A program made the position numbers and the translations under genes. A stretch of 64,000 bases of DNA from Bradyrhizobium sp. MOS002 (GTDB taxonomy: Bacteria > Pseudomonadota > Alphaproteobacteria > Rhizobiales > Xanthobacteraceae), in the NCBI RefSeq assembly GCF_003020115.1, contig NZ_PYFX01000005.1, positions 1 to 64,000 of the forward strand. The letters run 5' to 3'. Under the pieces are notes generated by a model. It made no database searches. It worked only from the letters and a program-made list of their open reading frames with translations, and was not told the origin of the DNA. Every line of letters begins with the position of its first letter. The stretch's first letter is position 1. Below, piece by piece: positions 18,098-26,867 of this stretch.

Positions 18098-18174
18098 GTA
18101 GCCCGGATGGAGCGAAGCGCAATCCGGGGCCAGACGCGAGAATCCCGGATTTCGCTGCGCTCCATCCGGGCTAC
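18098..18174. repeat. Family B palindromic repeat, copy 2 (inside an ABC-2 operon)
   Basis: Near-perfect inverted repeat: GTAGCCCGGATGGAGCGAAG at the left, its complement CGCTCCATCCGGGCTAC at the right, and a short central loop. It matches the element at 3714-3798. It fills the gap between the ATPase and permease genes. Confidence 0.93.
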
Positions 18175-18186
18175 GAATACAGTCAC

Positions 18187-18990
18187 TCATCGTGCGACCT
18201 CCTGCGCGCCATTCACCCTTCCGCGCGCGACGTCCAGGAACACCTCTTCAAGCGTGGTGCGGTTGTAACGCGCCATGATGGCTTCGGGCGTATCGTCGTC
18301 CTCGATACGGCCGCGCTTCATGATGATGACGCGGTCGCAGAGCCGCTCGACCTCGAGCATGTTGTGCGAGGCCAGGAGGATGGTGGCGTTGTTCGCCTTG
18401 CGATAACGCTCCAGATGCCCCCGGACCCAGTCGGCGGTGTCGGGATCGAGCGAGGCGGTCGGCTCGTCCAGCAACAGCAGCTCGGGCTGGTTGATCAACG
18501 CCTTGGCAAGCGCAACGCGCGTCTTTTGTCCCGCGGAGAGCTTGCCGTTGGCGCGGTCGATGAACTCGGTAAGATCGAGATCATCGCCGAGCTCAGCGAT
18601 GCGGTCGGAGAGGTTCTTCACCGCATAGAGCTTGCCGAACACGGTGAGGTTCTGACGCACCGTGAGCCGCATCGGCATGTCGACATAGGGGCTCTCGAAA
18701 TTCATCCGCCCCAACACGGAAGCACTTTCCTCCGGCATGCGATGCCCGAGCACCTGCACGCGGCCGGAGGTCGGCAGCACGAGGCCCATGATCGTCGCGA
18801 TGGTCGTGGTCTTGCCGGCGCCGTTGCCGCCCAGCAACCCCGTGATGCTGCCGCGCGGAAGCGAAAAGGAGATGTCGTCGACGGCGCGGGTCTGCTTGTA
18901 GACCTTGACGAGGTGATCGACCGCGATTGCCGCGGACAGGCTGCGATCCGCGACAGTCGGCCAGCTTGAAGCCTTGTCATTCTCGGTCAT
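18187..18990 (-). CDS. ABC-2 type exporter ATP-binding protein
   Basis: A 267-residue ATPase with Walker A GGNGAGKTT, the signature LSAGQKTRVALAKAL (S-A-G-Q variant), Walker B LLLDEPTASLD and the H-loop in LASHNMLEVE. The start is the ATG at 18990 (MTENDKASS). The frame is open for another 1.7 kb upstream, but that part is antisense to regB-regA and is not a real N-terminus. It is divergent from regB with about 105 nt between starts, so the pair may share regulation with the redox system. It is upstream of its permease gene across a family B repeat. Confidence 0.9.
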   Translation of the reverse strand: MTENDKASSWPTVADRSLSAAIAVDHLVKVYKQTRAVDDISFSLPRGSITGLLGGNGAGKTTTIATIMGLVLPTSGRVQVLGHRMPEESASVLGRMNFESPYVDMPMRLTVRQNLTVFGKLYAVKNLSDRIAELGDDLDLTEFIDRANGKLSAGQKTRVALAKALINQPELLLLDEPTASLDPDTADWVRGHLERYRKANNATILLASHNMLEVERLCDRVIIMKRGRIEDDDTPEAIMARYNRTTLEEVFLDVARGRVNGAQEVAR

Positions 18991-19095
18991 GCTGGGCGTT
19001 CTTCTGCTATTGCAGCGGAGAGCGCAAGGCTTGTAATCCGGTGGTTCCGTGAGCCGCGCGCTTGTGATCGAGAAGGCACCGCCCCATTGGCCGAA

Positions 19096-20406
19096 ATGAC
19101 CGAACTTGCCGCTTCCGACTTTCGCCCCGCGCAGCGGCATATCCGCCTGGATACCATCCTGCGGCTGCGCTGGCTCGCGGTGCTGGGCCAACTCGCCGCG
19201 ATCTTCATCGTGGCGCAGGGACTGGAATTCAACGTCGAGATCGTCCCCTGCGTCAGCATCATCGCCCTGTCGGCGGCGCTTAATCTGGCGCTCCAGACCG
19301 TGTCCAATCCGCTGCAGCGGCTGGAGCCGATGCAGGCGGCCGGGCTGCTCGCGCTCAACATCGTGGAGCTGGCGGGTCTCCTGTTCTTCACCGGCGGGCT
19401 CCAGAACCCGTTCTCGTTCCTGTTCCTCGCGCCCGTGCTGATCTCGGCGACCGCGCTGCCGGCCCGCTTCACCTTCGGCCTCGGCGTGCTGGCTGTCGCC
19501 TGCGCCTCGGTGCTGTTCTTCTTCCATCTGCCGCTGCCTTGGGATTCCGACGATCCGCTGGTGCTGCCGCCGATCTATCTCGTCGGCGTCTGGCTCTCGA
19601 TCGCGCTCGCGATCGGCGTCACCAGCCTCTACTCGTTCCAGGTCACCGAGGAGGCGCGCAAGCTCGCCGACGCGCTCGCCGCGACCGAGCTGGTGCTGAC
19701 GCGCGAGCAGCATCTGACCCAGCTCGACGGCCTGGCTGCAGCCGCGGCGCACGAGCTCGGCACGCCGCTCGCGACGATCTTCCTGATCTCGCGGGAGCTG
19801 GAGAAGACGGTGAAGGAGCCGAACTTTGCCGCCGACCTGAAGACCCTGCGCGAACAAACGCAGCGTTGCCGCGACATATTGAGCAAGATCACCCAGCTCT
19901 CCTCCACCGGGGCGCCGTTCGACCGCATGAAGCTGTCGGAGCTGATCGAGGAGGTGGTGGCGCCGCACCGCGATTTCGGCGTCGATATCAAGGTGCGCAT
20001 TGCCGTCGCCATCGCGGCCGAGCCGGTCGGCTCGCGCAATCCGGCGATCCTCTACGGCGTCGGCAATATCGTCGAGAACGCGGTCGATTTCGCCCGCACC
20101 ACCGTCGAGGTGAATGCGTGGTGGAACAGGGACACGATCGAGCTCGTGATCTCCGACGACGGTCCCGGCATTCCGCCTGACATCCTGAACCGGATCGGCG
20201 AGCCCTATTTGTCGCGGCGGCGCAGCAAGGACGAAGGCGGCGGCCTGGGGCTCGGCGTATTCATCGCGCGCACCTTGCTGGAGCGCACCGGCGCCAAGGT
20301 CTCGTTTACCAACCGCATCTTTCCGGACCATGGCGCGGTGGTCCAGATCACGTGGCCGAGAGACCGTTTTGAGGCTATCGAGACCTTCGAAGAAACAATA
20401 GGATAG
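19096..20406 (+). CDS. regB: Redox sensor histidine kinase, RegB/PrrB/ActS type
   Basis: Membrane kinase of the RegB/PrrB/ActS/RegS group that tracks the redox state of the quinone pool. Six membrane helices are visible, with the conserved quinone-site heptapeptide GGLQNPF in a periplasmic loop. The phospho-acceptor is His219 in AAAAHELGTPLATI. The redox-active cysteine is Cys258 in QRCRDILSKI. N-box NIVENAVDFA, DDGPGIP and GGGLGLG ATP motifs follow. The start ATG at 19096 has no clear SD; a TTG 9 nt upstream is in frame. It is followed by the partner regulator after 103 nt. It probably controls respiration, nitrogen and carbon fixation genes, as in relatives. Confidence 0.94.
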   Translation: MTELAASDFRPAQRHIRLDTILRLRWLAVLGQLAAIFIVAQGLEFNVEIVPCVSIIALSAALNLALQTVSNPLQRLEPMQAAGLLALNIVELAGLLFFTGGLQNPFSFLFLAPVLISATALPARFTFGLGVLAVACASVLFFFHLPLPWDSDDPLVLPPIYLVGVWLSIALAIGVTSLYSFQVTEEARKLADALAATELVLTREQHLTQLDGLAAAAAHELGTPLATIFLISRELEKTVKEPNFAADLKTLREQTQRCRDILSKITQLSSTGAPFDRMKLSELIEEVVAPHRDFGVDIKVRIAVAIAAEPVGSRNPAILYGVGNIVENAVDFARTTVEVNAWWNRDTIELVISDDGPGIPPDILNRIGEPYLSRRRSKDEGGGLGLGVFIARTLLERTGAKVSFTNRIFPDHGAVVQITWPRDRFEAIETFEETIG

Positions 20407-20509
20407 GCCGCGACCTTGCGTCGCACAACAGGGCCGATCGACTATTGGCGCCCTTGGCACCGCCCGATTGCGCCGCCATATGTAGACGCGCTGGAGAGAG
20501 GACGAAACC

Positions 20510-21064
20510 TTGAACGCCATCGCCGAACTGAACGAACAGACCGACCGCTCGCTCCTGATCGTGGAGGACGACAAGCCGTTTCTGGAGCGGCTGTCGCGCG
20601 CCATGGAAACGCGCGGCTTTGCGGTGACGTCATGCGACACCGTCTCGGACGGTCTGGCGCAGATCGGCAAGGCGGCGCCGGCATTCGCCGTGGTCGATCT
20701 CCGGCTCGGTGACGGCAACGGTCTCGACGTGGTCTCGGCGCTGAAGAAGAAGCGCCCCGACGCCCGCGCGATCGTGCTGACCGGCTATGGCAACATCGCC
20801 ACCGCCGTCACCGCGGTGAAGATGGGCGCGGTCGATTATCTCTCGAAGCCCGCGGACGCCGACGACGTCGTCGCGGCGCTGCTGTCGACCGGTTCGGACA
20901 AGTCCGAGTTGCCGGCGAACCCGATGTCGGCCGACCGCGTGCGCTGGGAACACATCCAGCGCATCTACGAGATGTGCAACCGCAACGTCTCGGAGACGGC
21001 GCGGCGCCTCAACATGCATCGCCGCACGCTGCAGCGGATTTTGGCGAAGCGCGCGCCTCGGTAA
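20510..21064 (+). CDS. regA: Response regulator of the RegA/PrrA/ActR type
   Basis: Partner of the RegB-like kinase. The 184-residue protein has a receiver domain (LLIVEDDKPF; phospho-acceptor Asp63 in VVDLRLGDGNG; Lys in YLSKPADADD) and a short Fis-like helix-turn-helix at the C-terminus (VSETARRLNMHRRTLQRIL), exactly the RegA layout. The start appears to be TTG at 20510, supported by GAGAGGACGAAACC upstream; the conserved region begins at DRSLLIVEDD, so a later start is unlikely. Bradyrhizobium workers call this pair RegSR. Confidence 0.94.
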   Translation: MNAIAELNEQTDRSLLIVEDDKPFLERLSRAMETRGFAVTSCDTVSDGLAQIGKAAPAFAVVDLRLGDGNGLDVVSALKKKRPDARAIVLTGYGNIATAVTAVKMGAVDYLSKPADADDVVAALLSTGSDKSELPANPMSADRVRWEHIQRIYEMCNRNVSETARRLNMHRRTLQRILAKRAPR

Positions 21065-21266
21065 TCCGGGGCGTTTACTCATGGCGCGCAGATGTCGGCC
21101 TCGCGGCTAAGACGCTGATAGTCCGCTCGGTCAACGCATTGCTGCGTTTGACCCGGAACAGCCATTTGCTGGAGCAGCCTGCAACGTCGCTTTTGGCACG
21201 TTGTGAGTGGAACCGAGACCACACGCTGATTCCGGCAACGCGCAGTTCGGCGGAAGCGCGCGTGGT

Positions 21267-21521
21267 CTATTCATGACCATAGTAGCGCTGGTTGCATTGG
21301 TGGCGGCCCCGCTCGTAACTCGCCTCTCGGTACGCGGGCCCTTTCATGACGCTACTTACGTCGGCGAGCATCCGTGCGTTCTTAAGGCACTCCACGTAGG
21401 GCTTGTTTGAAAGCCAATCGAGGCCGAGTCCGCCAGCATAGGATGACTGCGTCGAGGTCACGAACGAACTCAGTCCGGCTAGCGCGGCAAAGGCAAAGAG
21501 AGCGGTGCGGAAGCTTTTCAT
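21267..21521 (-). CDS. Small secreted protein of unknown function
   Basis: An 84-residue protein with a clear signal peptide (MKSFRTALFAFAALAGLSSF, probable cleavage after SYA) and a short mature part with two cysteines (VECLKNARML; RHQCNQRYYGHE). AAGGAATGTACC upstream of the ATG is a good ribosome site. I do not recognise the family. The 202-nt gap to regA and the 289-nt gap to mmcB show no further gene that I can support. Confidence 0.65.
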   Translation of the reverse strand: MKSFRTALFAFAALAGLSSFVTSTQSSYAGGLGLDWLSNKPYVECLKNARMLADVSSVMKGPAYREASYERGRHQCNQRYYGHE

Positions 21522-21810
21522 GGTACATTCCTTGTGGCGGGTTAATTCCCGAACAAGCGATATCGCGCGGCACGTCTAACGTATGTGCGGCCCGTCACGT
21601 CCGCTGCGCCGGAACAAGAGTTCGGCACCGTGATCATCGTCGGTGTTGGCCGCGAGGTTTCACATGGTCCGGTGAACAGACGGTGGCCCGCAAGACGGAA
21701 TGGCCAGATTGGCGTCCGCCTGCAGAGATGGTTGTGCGCCACCCTATCTGCCGCAGTTTATGGCAGGCGGTCCCGGCCATCCGCTCCGCGCTCGGGCATC
21801 TGGATGGAGC

Positions 21811-22299
21811 CTACTCCCAAAACTCCGCATGCCCCTGCGGATCGACCAGCCGGTTGATCCGCAACGCCGCCGCCATCGCGAACCGCACCGTCATCTGCTT
21901 GCGCGTGGCCGCAGCGAGCTTGTGCTCGGGCGCCTCGCACTGCAGGTGCGCGCCATAGGCATCCGCGATGATCAGGCCGGTGTCTTGCGGAAAGATCTCG
22001 CAAGGCAGGTCCTGCGTGAAGGCGAAGAACAGCCGGTCGCAATGCGCCCCGTATTCGTGCCATTTCTGATCGGCGCGCAAATCCTCCACCGACGACTTGA
22101 TCTCGACGATCCAGATTTCGCCGCGCTCGTTCAGCGCGACAAGATCGGCGCGACGCCCCGAGGGCAGCGGCAATTCGCTGATGCAGGTGAAGCCGAGCGA
22201 GCGCAACAGTCGCGCCGTGCCGCGCGCGATCGCCAGCGCCGTCTCGGATTGACGGCGGTCCGGCGGCGGAACGAGGGCAATGCGGGCGGTGTTGTCCAT
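21811..22299 (-). CDS. mmcB: MmcB family DNA repair protein
   Basis: A 162-residue protein of the MmcB group (described as an SOS-linked DNA damage gene in Caulobacter). It has a PD-(D/E)xK-like core: LPLPSGRRADLVALNERGE, then IWIVEIKSS with the E-x-K pair, then DQKWHEYGAHCDRLFFA. The start is placed at MDNTARIAL (22299). The frame is open further upstream, but those codons fall in a palindromic repeat (22325-22477). No LexA-like box was clearly seen in the remaining short upstream stretch. Confidence 0.82.
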   Translation of the reverse strand: MDNTARIALVPPPDRRQSETALAIARGTARLLRSLGFTCISELPLPSGRRADLVALNERGEIWIVEIKSSVEDLRADQKWHEYGAHCDRLFFAFTQDLPCEIFPQDTGLIIADAYGAHLQCEAPEHKLAAATRKQMTVRFAMAAALRINRLVDPQGHAEFWE

Positions 22300-22324
22300 C
22301 GGGAGAGGATAGCCGATTCCTCCG

Positions 22325-22477
22325 TCGTCGTCCTGGCCTAGTGCGCAATTGCGCACGGGAGCCAGGACCCATTACCCCAAGAGATCGTTGGTGCACGAGC
22401 TGATAACCACCGGTCCTCGTCAAACTTCGCCCTGTGGCAATGGGTCCTGGATCTGCGCTTCGCTTGTCCAGGACGAC
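22325..22477. repeat. Family A palindromic intergenic repeat, copy 2
   Basis: Outer arms GTCGTCCTGG and CCAGGACGAC; inner CCAGGACCCATTACCCCA facing CAATGGGTCCTGG. The left arm contains the nested palindrome AGTGCGCAATTGCGCACG, while the right arm has the ATCTGCGCTTCGCTTGT version seen in the left arm of copy 1. It lies between the divergent mmcB and GH13 genes. Confidence 0.9.
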
Positions 22478-22558
22478 GGCGGGTGCGGAACCTGACCTTC
22501 CCAAAACACTTATCACGCAGCCGCCGCACCTCGGCGGAACCACCGAGGCGGCGCGCGC

Positions 22559-24256
22559 ATGATTGACGATCTCTGGTACAAGAACGGCGTGTTCTATTGC
22601 CTGTCCGTCGGCACCTATATGGACGCCAACGGCGACGGCATCGGCGACTTCAAGGGCCTGCTGCGCCGGCTGGACTATCTGCACGGGCTCGGCATCACCA
22701 CGATCTGGCTGATGCCGTTCCAGAATTCGCCGGGGCGCGACGACGGCTACGACATCGCCGACTATTACAGCGTCGATCCCCGCTACGGCACGCTGGGTGA
22801 TTTCGTCGAGTTCACCCATGGCTGCAAGCAGCGCGGCATTCGCGTCATCATCGATCTCGTGGTCAACCACACGTCGGATCAGCATCACTGGTTCAAGGAG
22901 GCGCGGCGCGACAAGAATTCGCCTTATCGCGACTGGTATGTCTGGTCCGACAAGAAGCCGGCCGGCGCCAACAAGGGCATGGTATTTCCCGGCGTGCAGA
23001 AATCGACATGGACGCGCGACAAGGAGGCGGGCGCGTATTACTTTCATCGCTTCTACGATTTCCAGCCCGACCTCAACACGTCGAACCCGCATGTGCAGGC
23101 CGAGATCCTCAAGATCATGGGCTTCTGGATCCAGCTTGGCGTCTCCGGATTCCGCATGGACGCGGTGCCGTTCGTGATCTCGACCAAGGGCGCCAAGGTG
23201 AAAAAGCCGGTCGAGCAATACGACATGCTGCGCGCATTCCGCGAATTCCTGCAATGGCGCCAGGGCGACGCCATCATCCTCGCCGAAGCCAATGTGCTGC
23301 CGAAAACCGACATGGAATATTTCGGCCGCGACGCCGACCGCATGCACATGATGTTCAACTTCCACGTCAACCAGCATCTGTTCTACGCGCTGGCCTCCGG
23401 CGACTCGCGCCCGCTGGCGAAGGCGCTGAAGGCGACCAAGCCGCGGCCGGCGTCGGCGCAATGGGGCCTGTTCCTGCGCAATCACGACGAGCTCGATCTC
23501 GGCCGACTGACCAAGGCGCAGCGCGACATCGTGTTCAAGCGCTTCGGTCCCGACAAGGACATGCAGCTCTACGACCGCGGCATTCGCCGCCGCCTCGCGC
23601 CGATGCTGGGCGGCGACCGCAGGCGGCTCGAGCTCGCCTACAGCCTGATGTGCACGCTGCCGGGAACGCCGGTGATCCGCTACGGCGACGAGATCGCGAT
23701 GGGTGAGGATCTATCGCTGCCCGAACGCAATTGCGCGCGCACGCCGATGCAATGGTCGACCGAGCCGCATGGCGGCTTCACCACGAGCGACAAGCCGGCC
23801 AGCCCGGTCATCGACGAGGGACCTTACGGCTTCCAGCACGTCAATGTCGCAAAACAGCGGCGCGATCCCAATTCCATGCTGAACTGGACCGAGCGCATCG
23901 TCCGCATGCGCAAGGAGGTGCCGGAGATCGGCTGGGGCGATTTTTCGATCGTTGCGACGCGCGATCCCGCCGTGTTCATCATGCGCTACGACTGGCGCAA
24001 CAATTCCGTGCTGTTCGTGCACAATCTCGACGAGAAGCCGCGCGAGATCGCGTTCTCGGCGGGGGTGCCGGGTGAGACCGGCGCGCACCTGATCAACCTG
24101 CTTGCGGAGGACCACAGCCACGCCGACAAGCGCGGCCAGCACCGCGTCGTGCTGGAGCCCTACGGCTATCGCTGGTACCGCGTCGGCGGCTTGGATTACC
24201 TGCTGAAGCGGAGTGACATAGACAAGACGGTGCGGGGTAACAAGCATCCGGGGTGA
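22559..24256 (+). CDS. GH13 alpha-glucan enzyme, trehalose-synthase-like
   Basis: A 565-residue protein resembling TreS (GH13 subfamily 16). WYKNGVFYCLSVGTYMDANG and GDGIGDFKGLLRRLDYL open the barrel. The catalytic nucleophile lies in GFRMDAVPF, the acid in IILAEANVLP, and the third carboxylate in LRNHDELDL; the NHDEL form is typical of trehalose synthases. TreS interconverts maltose and trehalose. It is convergent with a second GH13 gene at 24411, and a family A repeat lies between them. No TreY/TreZ or OtsA/B genes are seen here, so its place in trehalose or glycogen turnover is inference. Confidence 0.85.
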   Translation: MIDDLWYKNGVFYCLSVGTYMDANGDGIGDFKGLLRRLDYLHGLGITTIWLMPFQNSPGRDDGYDIADYYSVDPRYGTLGDFVEFTHGCKQRGIRVIIDLVVNHTSDQHHWFKEARRDKNSPYRDWYVWSDKKPAGANKGMVFPGVQKSTWTRDKEAGAYYFHRFYDFQPDLNTSNPHVQAEILKIMGFWIQLGVSGFRMDAVPFVISTKGAKVKKPVEQYDMLRAFREFLQWRQGDAIILAEANVLPKTDMEYFGRDADRMHMMFNFHVNQHLFYALASGDSRPLAKALKATKPRPASAQWGLFLRNHDELDLGRLTKAQRDIVFKRFGPDKDMQLYDRGIRRRLAPMLGGDRRRLELAYSLMCTLPGTPVIRYGDEIAMGEDLSLPERNCARTPMQWSTEPHGGFTTSDKPASPVIDEGPYGFQHVNVAKQRRDPNSMLNWTERIVRMRKEVPEIGWGDFSIVATRDPAVFIMRYDWRNNSVLFVHNLDEKPREIAFSAGVPGETGAHLINLLAEDHSHADKRGQHRVVLEPYGYRWYRVGGLDYLLKRSDIDKTVRGNKHPG

Positions 24257-24262
24257 CACGCC

Positions 24263-24410
24263 GTCGTCCCGGCGAAGGCCGGGACCCATAACCCCAGGGA
24301 AAAATTTGGCGAAGACCCTCGTTCGGCACTCCTACCAATCACAATAGATAGATTCCGCGGTATGGGTCCCGGCCCCCCGTGCGCAATTGCGCACTAGGCC
24401 GGGACGACGA
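24263..24410. repeat. Family A palindromic intergenic repeat, copy 3 (CCCGG version)
   Basis: Outer arms GTCGTCCCGGC and GCCGGGACGAC; inner GGGACCCATAACCCCAGGG faces TATGGGTCCCGG. The right arm carries the nested CGTGCGCAATTGCGCACT. It is located between the convergent GH13 genes. Confidence 0.9.
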
Positions 24411-26012
24411 CTAGGCGGGCGGCGTGATGATAACGCCCTCATTGCCGCGCAAATCCAGCACGCCTTCGAGCCGCTCCCCTTCGCGATCCAAAAACGTCGA
24501 CAGCAATACCTCGCTGCCGAACCTGATCGCGCTGGTGGTGACCGCGATCGGCTCAGGGGCGAGATTGAGCACCACGATCACCGCCCTGCCCTCGGCCTCG
24601 CGGCGATAGACCAGGAGATCGCCTTGCGCCGCGACCGGATGATAGTCGCCCGCGACCAGCGGGGCGCATCCCTTCCGCAACGCGATCAGGCGCTTGTAGA
24701 GGCTGAGGATCGAGCGTGTGTCGGCTTCGAGATTGACGACGTTCTCGTGGACATGATCCTCCGGCAGGGGCAGCCACGGCCTGACCTCCGAGAAGCCGGC
24801 GAAGTTGGACGAATCCCACTGCATCGGCGTGCGGCAGCCGTCGCGGCCGACACCGATGCCTGGCACATTCTTCTCGAAGGGGTCGCGCACGTCCTCAGGC
24901 GCGATCGCGAGCTGATGCATGCCGATCTCGTCGCCGTAATAGAGTGTCGGCGTGCCGCGCAGCGTCAACAGCAGCATGGCGGCGACGCGGGCCTGCTCCG
25001 GCCCGACGCGGCTTGCGACGCGCGGGCGATCGTGATTGCCGAGCACCCAGTTCGGCCAGGCGCCCCTCGGCAGTGCCTTCTCGTAATCCTCGATGATCTT
25101 CTCGATCGAACGCGCGCTCCAGAAGGTCTGGAGCAGCGCGAAATTGAACGGCATCTGCGCGCCGGTGAGATCGTTGCCGTAATAGGCCATCAGGCGATGC
25201 AGCGGCAGATAGATCTCGCCGATCAGGACGCGGGCATCATAGGCATCCGTGACGCGGCGCATCTCGGCGATGACGTCGTGCACCTCCGGCTGGTCGGTGG
25301 AATATTGTGTCAGGATTTTTTCGTTGGGCGGCCGGCCCTCGACATAATGCGGATTGGACGGGTTGTCGCGGAAGTCGGTGTCCTTGATCAGATGCCAGAT
25401 CACGTCGACGCGAAAGCCGTCGACGCCCCTCTCCAGCCAGAACCGCATCACGTCGTAGATCGCCGCCCGGACATCGGGATTGCGCCAGTTGAGGTCCGGC
25501 TGCTGGGCCAGGAAGGCGTGATAGTAGTATTGACCGGTCGTGTCGTCGAACTGCCACGCGCTGCCGCCGAACTCCGACAGCCAGTTGTTCGGCACGCCGC
25601 CACCCTCGCCCGGGTCGCGCCAGATGTACCAGTCGCGTTTGGCATTGTCGCGCGAGGAGCGGCTCTCGACGAACCAGGGATGCTGGTCCGAAGTGTGGTT
25701 CGGCACGAGGTCGAGGATCAGCTTGAGGCCATTGTCATGCGCGGCGGCAAGAAGCGCATCGAAATCCGCCATCGTGCCGAACAGCGGCTCGATGCCGGTG
25801 TAGTCGGAGATGTCGTAGCCGAAATCGGCCATTGGCGAGGGGAAAATCGGCGACAGCCAGATCGCGTCGACGCCGAGCGATTTCACATAAGGTAGCCGCC
25901 GCAGGATTCCGGCGAGATCGCCGACACCGTCGCCATTGGAATCCTGAAACGAGCGCGGGTAGACCTGATAGAAAATGCCGTCGCGCCACCAATTGCTGCC
26001 GCCCTGAGCCAT
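24411..26012 (-). CDS. GH13 alpha-glucosidase / oligo-1,6-glucosidase-like enzyme
   Basis: A 533-residue GH13 enzyme. The barrel opens with WWRDGIFYQVYPRSFQDSNG, GDGVGDLAGILRRLPYVKSL and DAIWLSPIFPSP. Catalytic regions: nucleophile in GFRVDVIWHLIKD, acid in LIGEIYLPL, third carboxylate in WVLGNHDRPR. It likely hydrolyses short alpha-glucosides in the cytoplasm; no signal peptide is seen. The start at MAQGGSNWWR is chosen because the family begins there; in-frame codons further upstream read into the promoter of the metallo-beta-lactamase gene. It is convergent with the TreS-like gene. Confidence 0.87.
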   Translation of the reverse strand: MAQGGSNWWRDGIFYQVYPRSFQDSNGDGVGDLAGILRRLPYVKSLGVDAIWLSPIFPSPMADFGYDISDYTGIEPLFGTMADFDALLAAAHDNGLKLILDLVPNHTSDQHPWFVESRSSRDNAKRDWYIWRDPGEGGGVPNNWLSEFGGSAWQFDDTTGQYYYHAFLAQQPDLNWRNPDVRAAIYDVMRFWLERGVDGFRVDVIWHLIKDTDFRDNPSNPHYVEGRPPNEKILTQYSTDQPEVHDVIAEMRRVTDAYDARVLIGEIYLPLHRLMAYYGNDLTGAQMPFNFALLQTFWSARSIEKIIEDYEKALPRGAWPNWVLGNHDRPRVASRVGPEQARVAAMLLLTLRGTPTLYYGDEIGMHQLAIAPEDVRDPFEKNVPGIGVGRDGCRTPMQWDSSNFAGFSEVRPWLPLPEDHVHENVVNLEADTRSILSLYKRLIALRKGCAPLVAGDYHPVAAQGDLLVYRREAEGRAVIVVLNLAPEPIAVTTSAIRFGSEVLLSTFLDREGERLEGVLDLRGNEGVIITPPA

Positions 26013-26182
26013 GCGGGAATCCATCCAAAAACTGCTTGTCGCGCGGGAGAACGCGGAAGGAGCGCCCCGGTTCAAACCAGCAGGCGAATTGGGACGGCCG
26101 TGTGACGATGTCCGCGGCTGTTCCCGGCCAGGGCACGAATCTTTTGCTTGGCGGCATGGCAATAATCGGCATTGTGAGCCGC

Positions 26183-26863
26183 ATGAGCGAGCAAAACGAG
26201 ACACAGACCGAGGCTGGCGCGAAGGCGGGCGCGATCATCGTCCCCGTGACGCTGTTCGAGCAGAACTGCACCATCATCTGGGACGAGCCTTCCAAGAAGG
26301 CGGTGGTGATCGATCCCGGCGGAGACGTGCCGAAGATCCTGGACGCCATCAAGCAGACCGGCGTCACCGTGGAGAAGATCTGGCTCACTCACGGCCATAT
26401 CGACCATGTCGGCGGCGCGGCCGAACTGCGCGACGCGCTGAAGGTGCCGATCGAGGGCCCGCATATCGCGGACAAATTCCTGCTCGACAACGTGATCGAG
26501 AGCGGCGCGCGCTTCGGCATGAGCGGAGTGCGCAATTTCGAGCCGGACCGCTGGCTCGACGAAGGCGACAGCGTGGCGATCGGGGATCTCAAGTTCGAGA
26601 TTTATCATTGCCCCGGCCACTCGCCCGGCAGCGTGGTGTTCTTCAACAGGGACTTGCGTTTCGCCCATGTCGGCGACGTCCTGTTCGCCGGCTCGGTCGG
26701 GCGCACCGATTTGCCCGGCGGCAGTCATGCGACCCTGATCGACTCCATCAAGACAAAGCTGCTGCCGCTCGGCGACGATGTCGGCTTCATCTGCGGCCAC
26801 GGCGCCGGCTCCAGCATCGGCCAGGAGCGGATGACCAATCCGTTCATCACCGGCGAGATGTGA
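26183..26863 (+). CDS. Metallo-beta-lactamase-fold hydrolase, YcbL/glyoxalase II-like
   Basis: A 226-residue protein with the metal motif THGHIDHVGG (HxHxDH), a second metal histidine in CPGHSPGSVVFF, an aspartate in HVGDVLFAGSVGRTDL, and a late histidine in CGHGAGSSIG. This matches short glyoxalase II-like proteins (YcbL type) that hydrolyse thioesters such as S-lactoylglutathione. The start ATG at 26183 (MSEQNETQ) is chosen because conserved sequence begins about 15 residues later. It is divergent from the GH13 gene and convergent with hxlR, 4 nt away. Confidence 0.88.
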   Translation: MSEQNETQTEAGAKAGAIIVPVTLFEQNCTIIWDEPSKKAVVIDPGGDVPKILDAIKQTGVTVEKIWLTHGHIDHVGGAAELRDALKVPIEGPHIADKFLLDNVIESGARFGMSGVRNFEPDRWLDEGDSVAIGDLKFEIYHCPGHSPGSVVFFNRDLRFAHVGDVLFAGSVGRTDLPGGSHATLIDSIKTKLLPLGDDVGFICGHGAGSSIGQERMTNPFITGEM

Positions 26864-26867
26864 GCGT

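Noticed and set aside
18991..20718. Long N-terminal extension of the ABC-2 ATPase frame across regB and regA
   Set aside because: It is antisense to two well-supported genes; the ATPase family starts near 18990.
21542..21742. A 66-codon minus-strand open frame upstream of the small secreted protein gene
   Set aside because: No ribosome site and no protein-like pattern; treated as non-coding.
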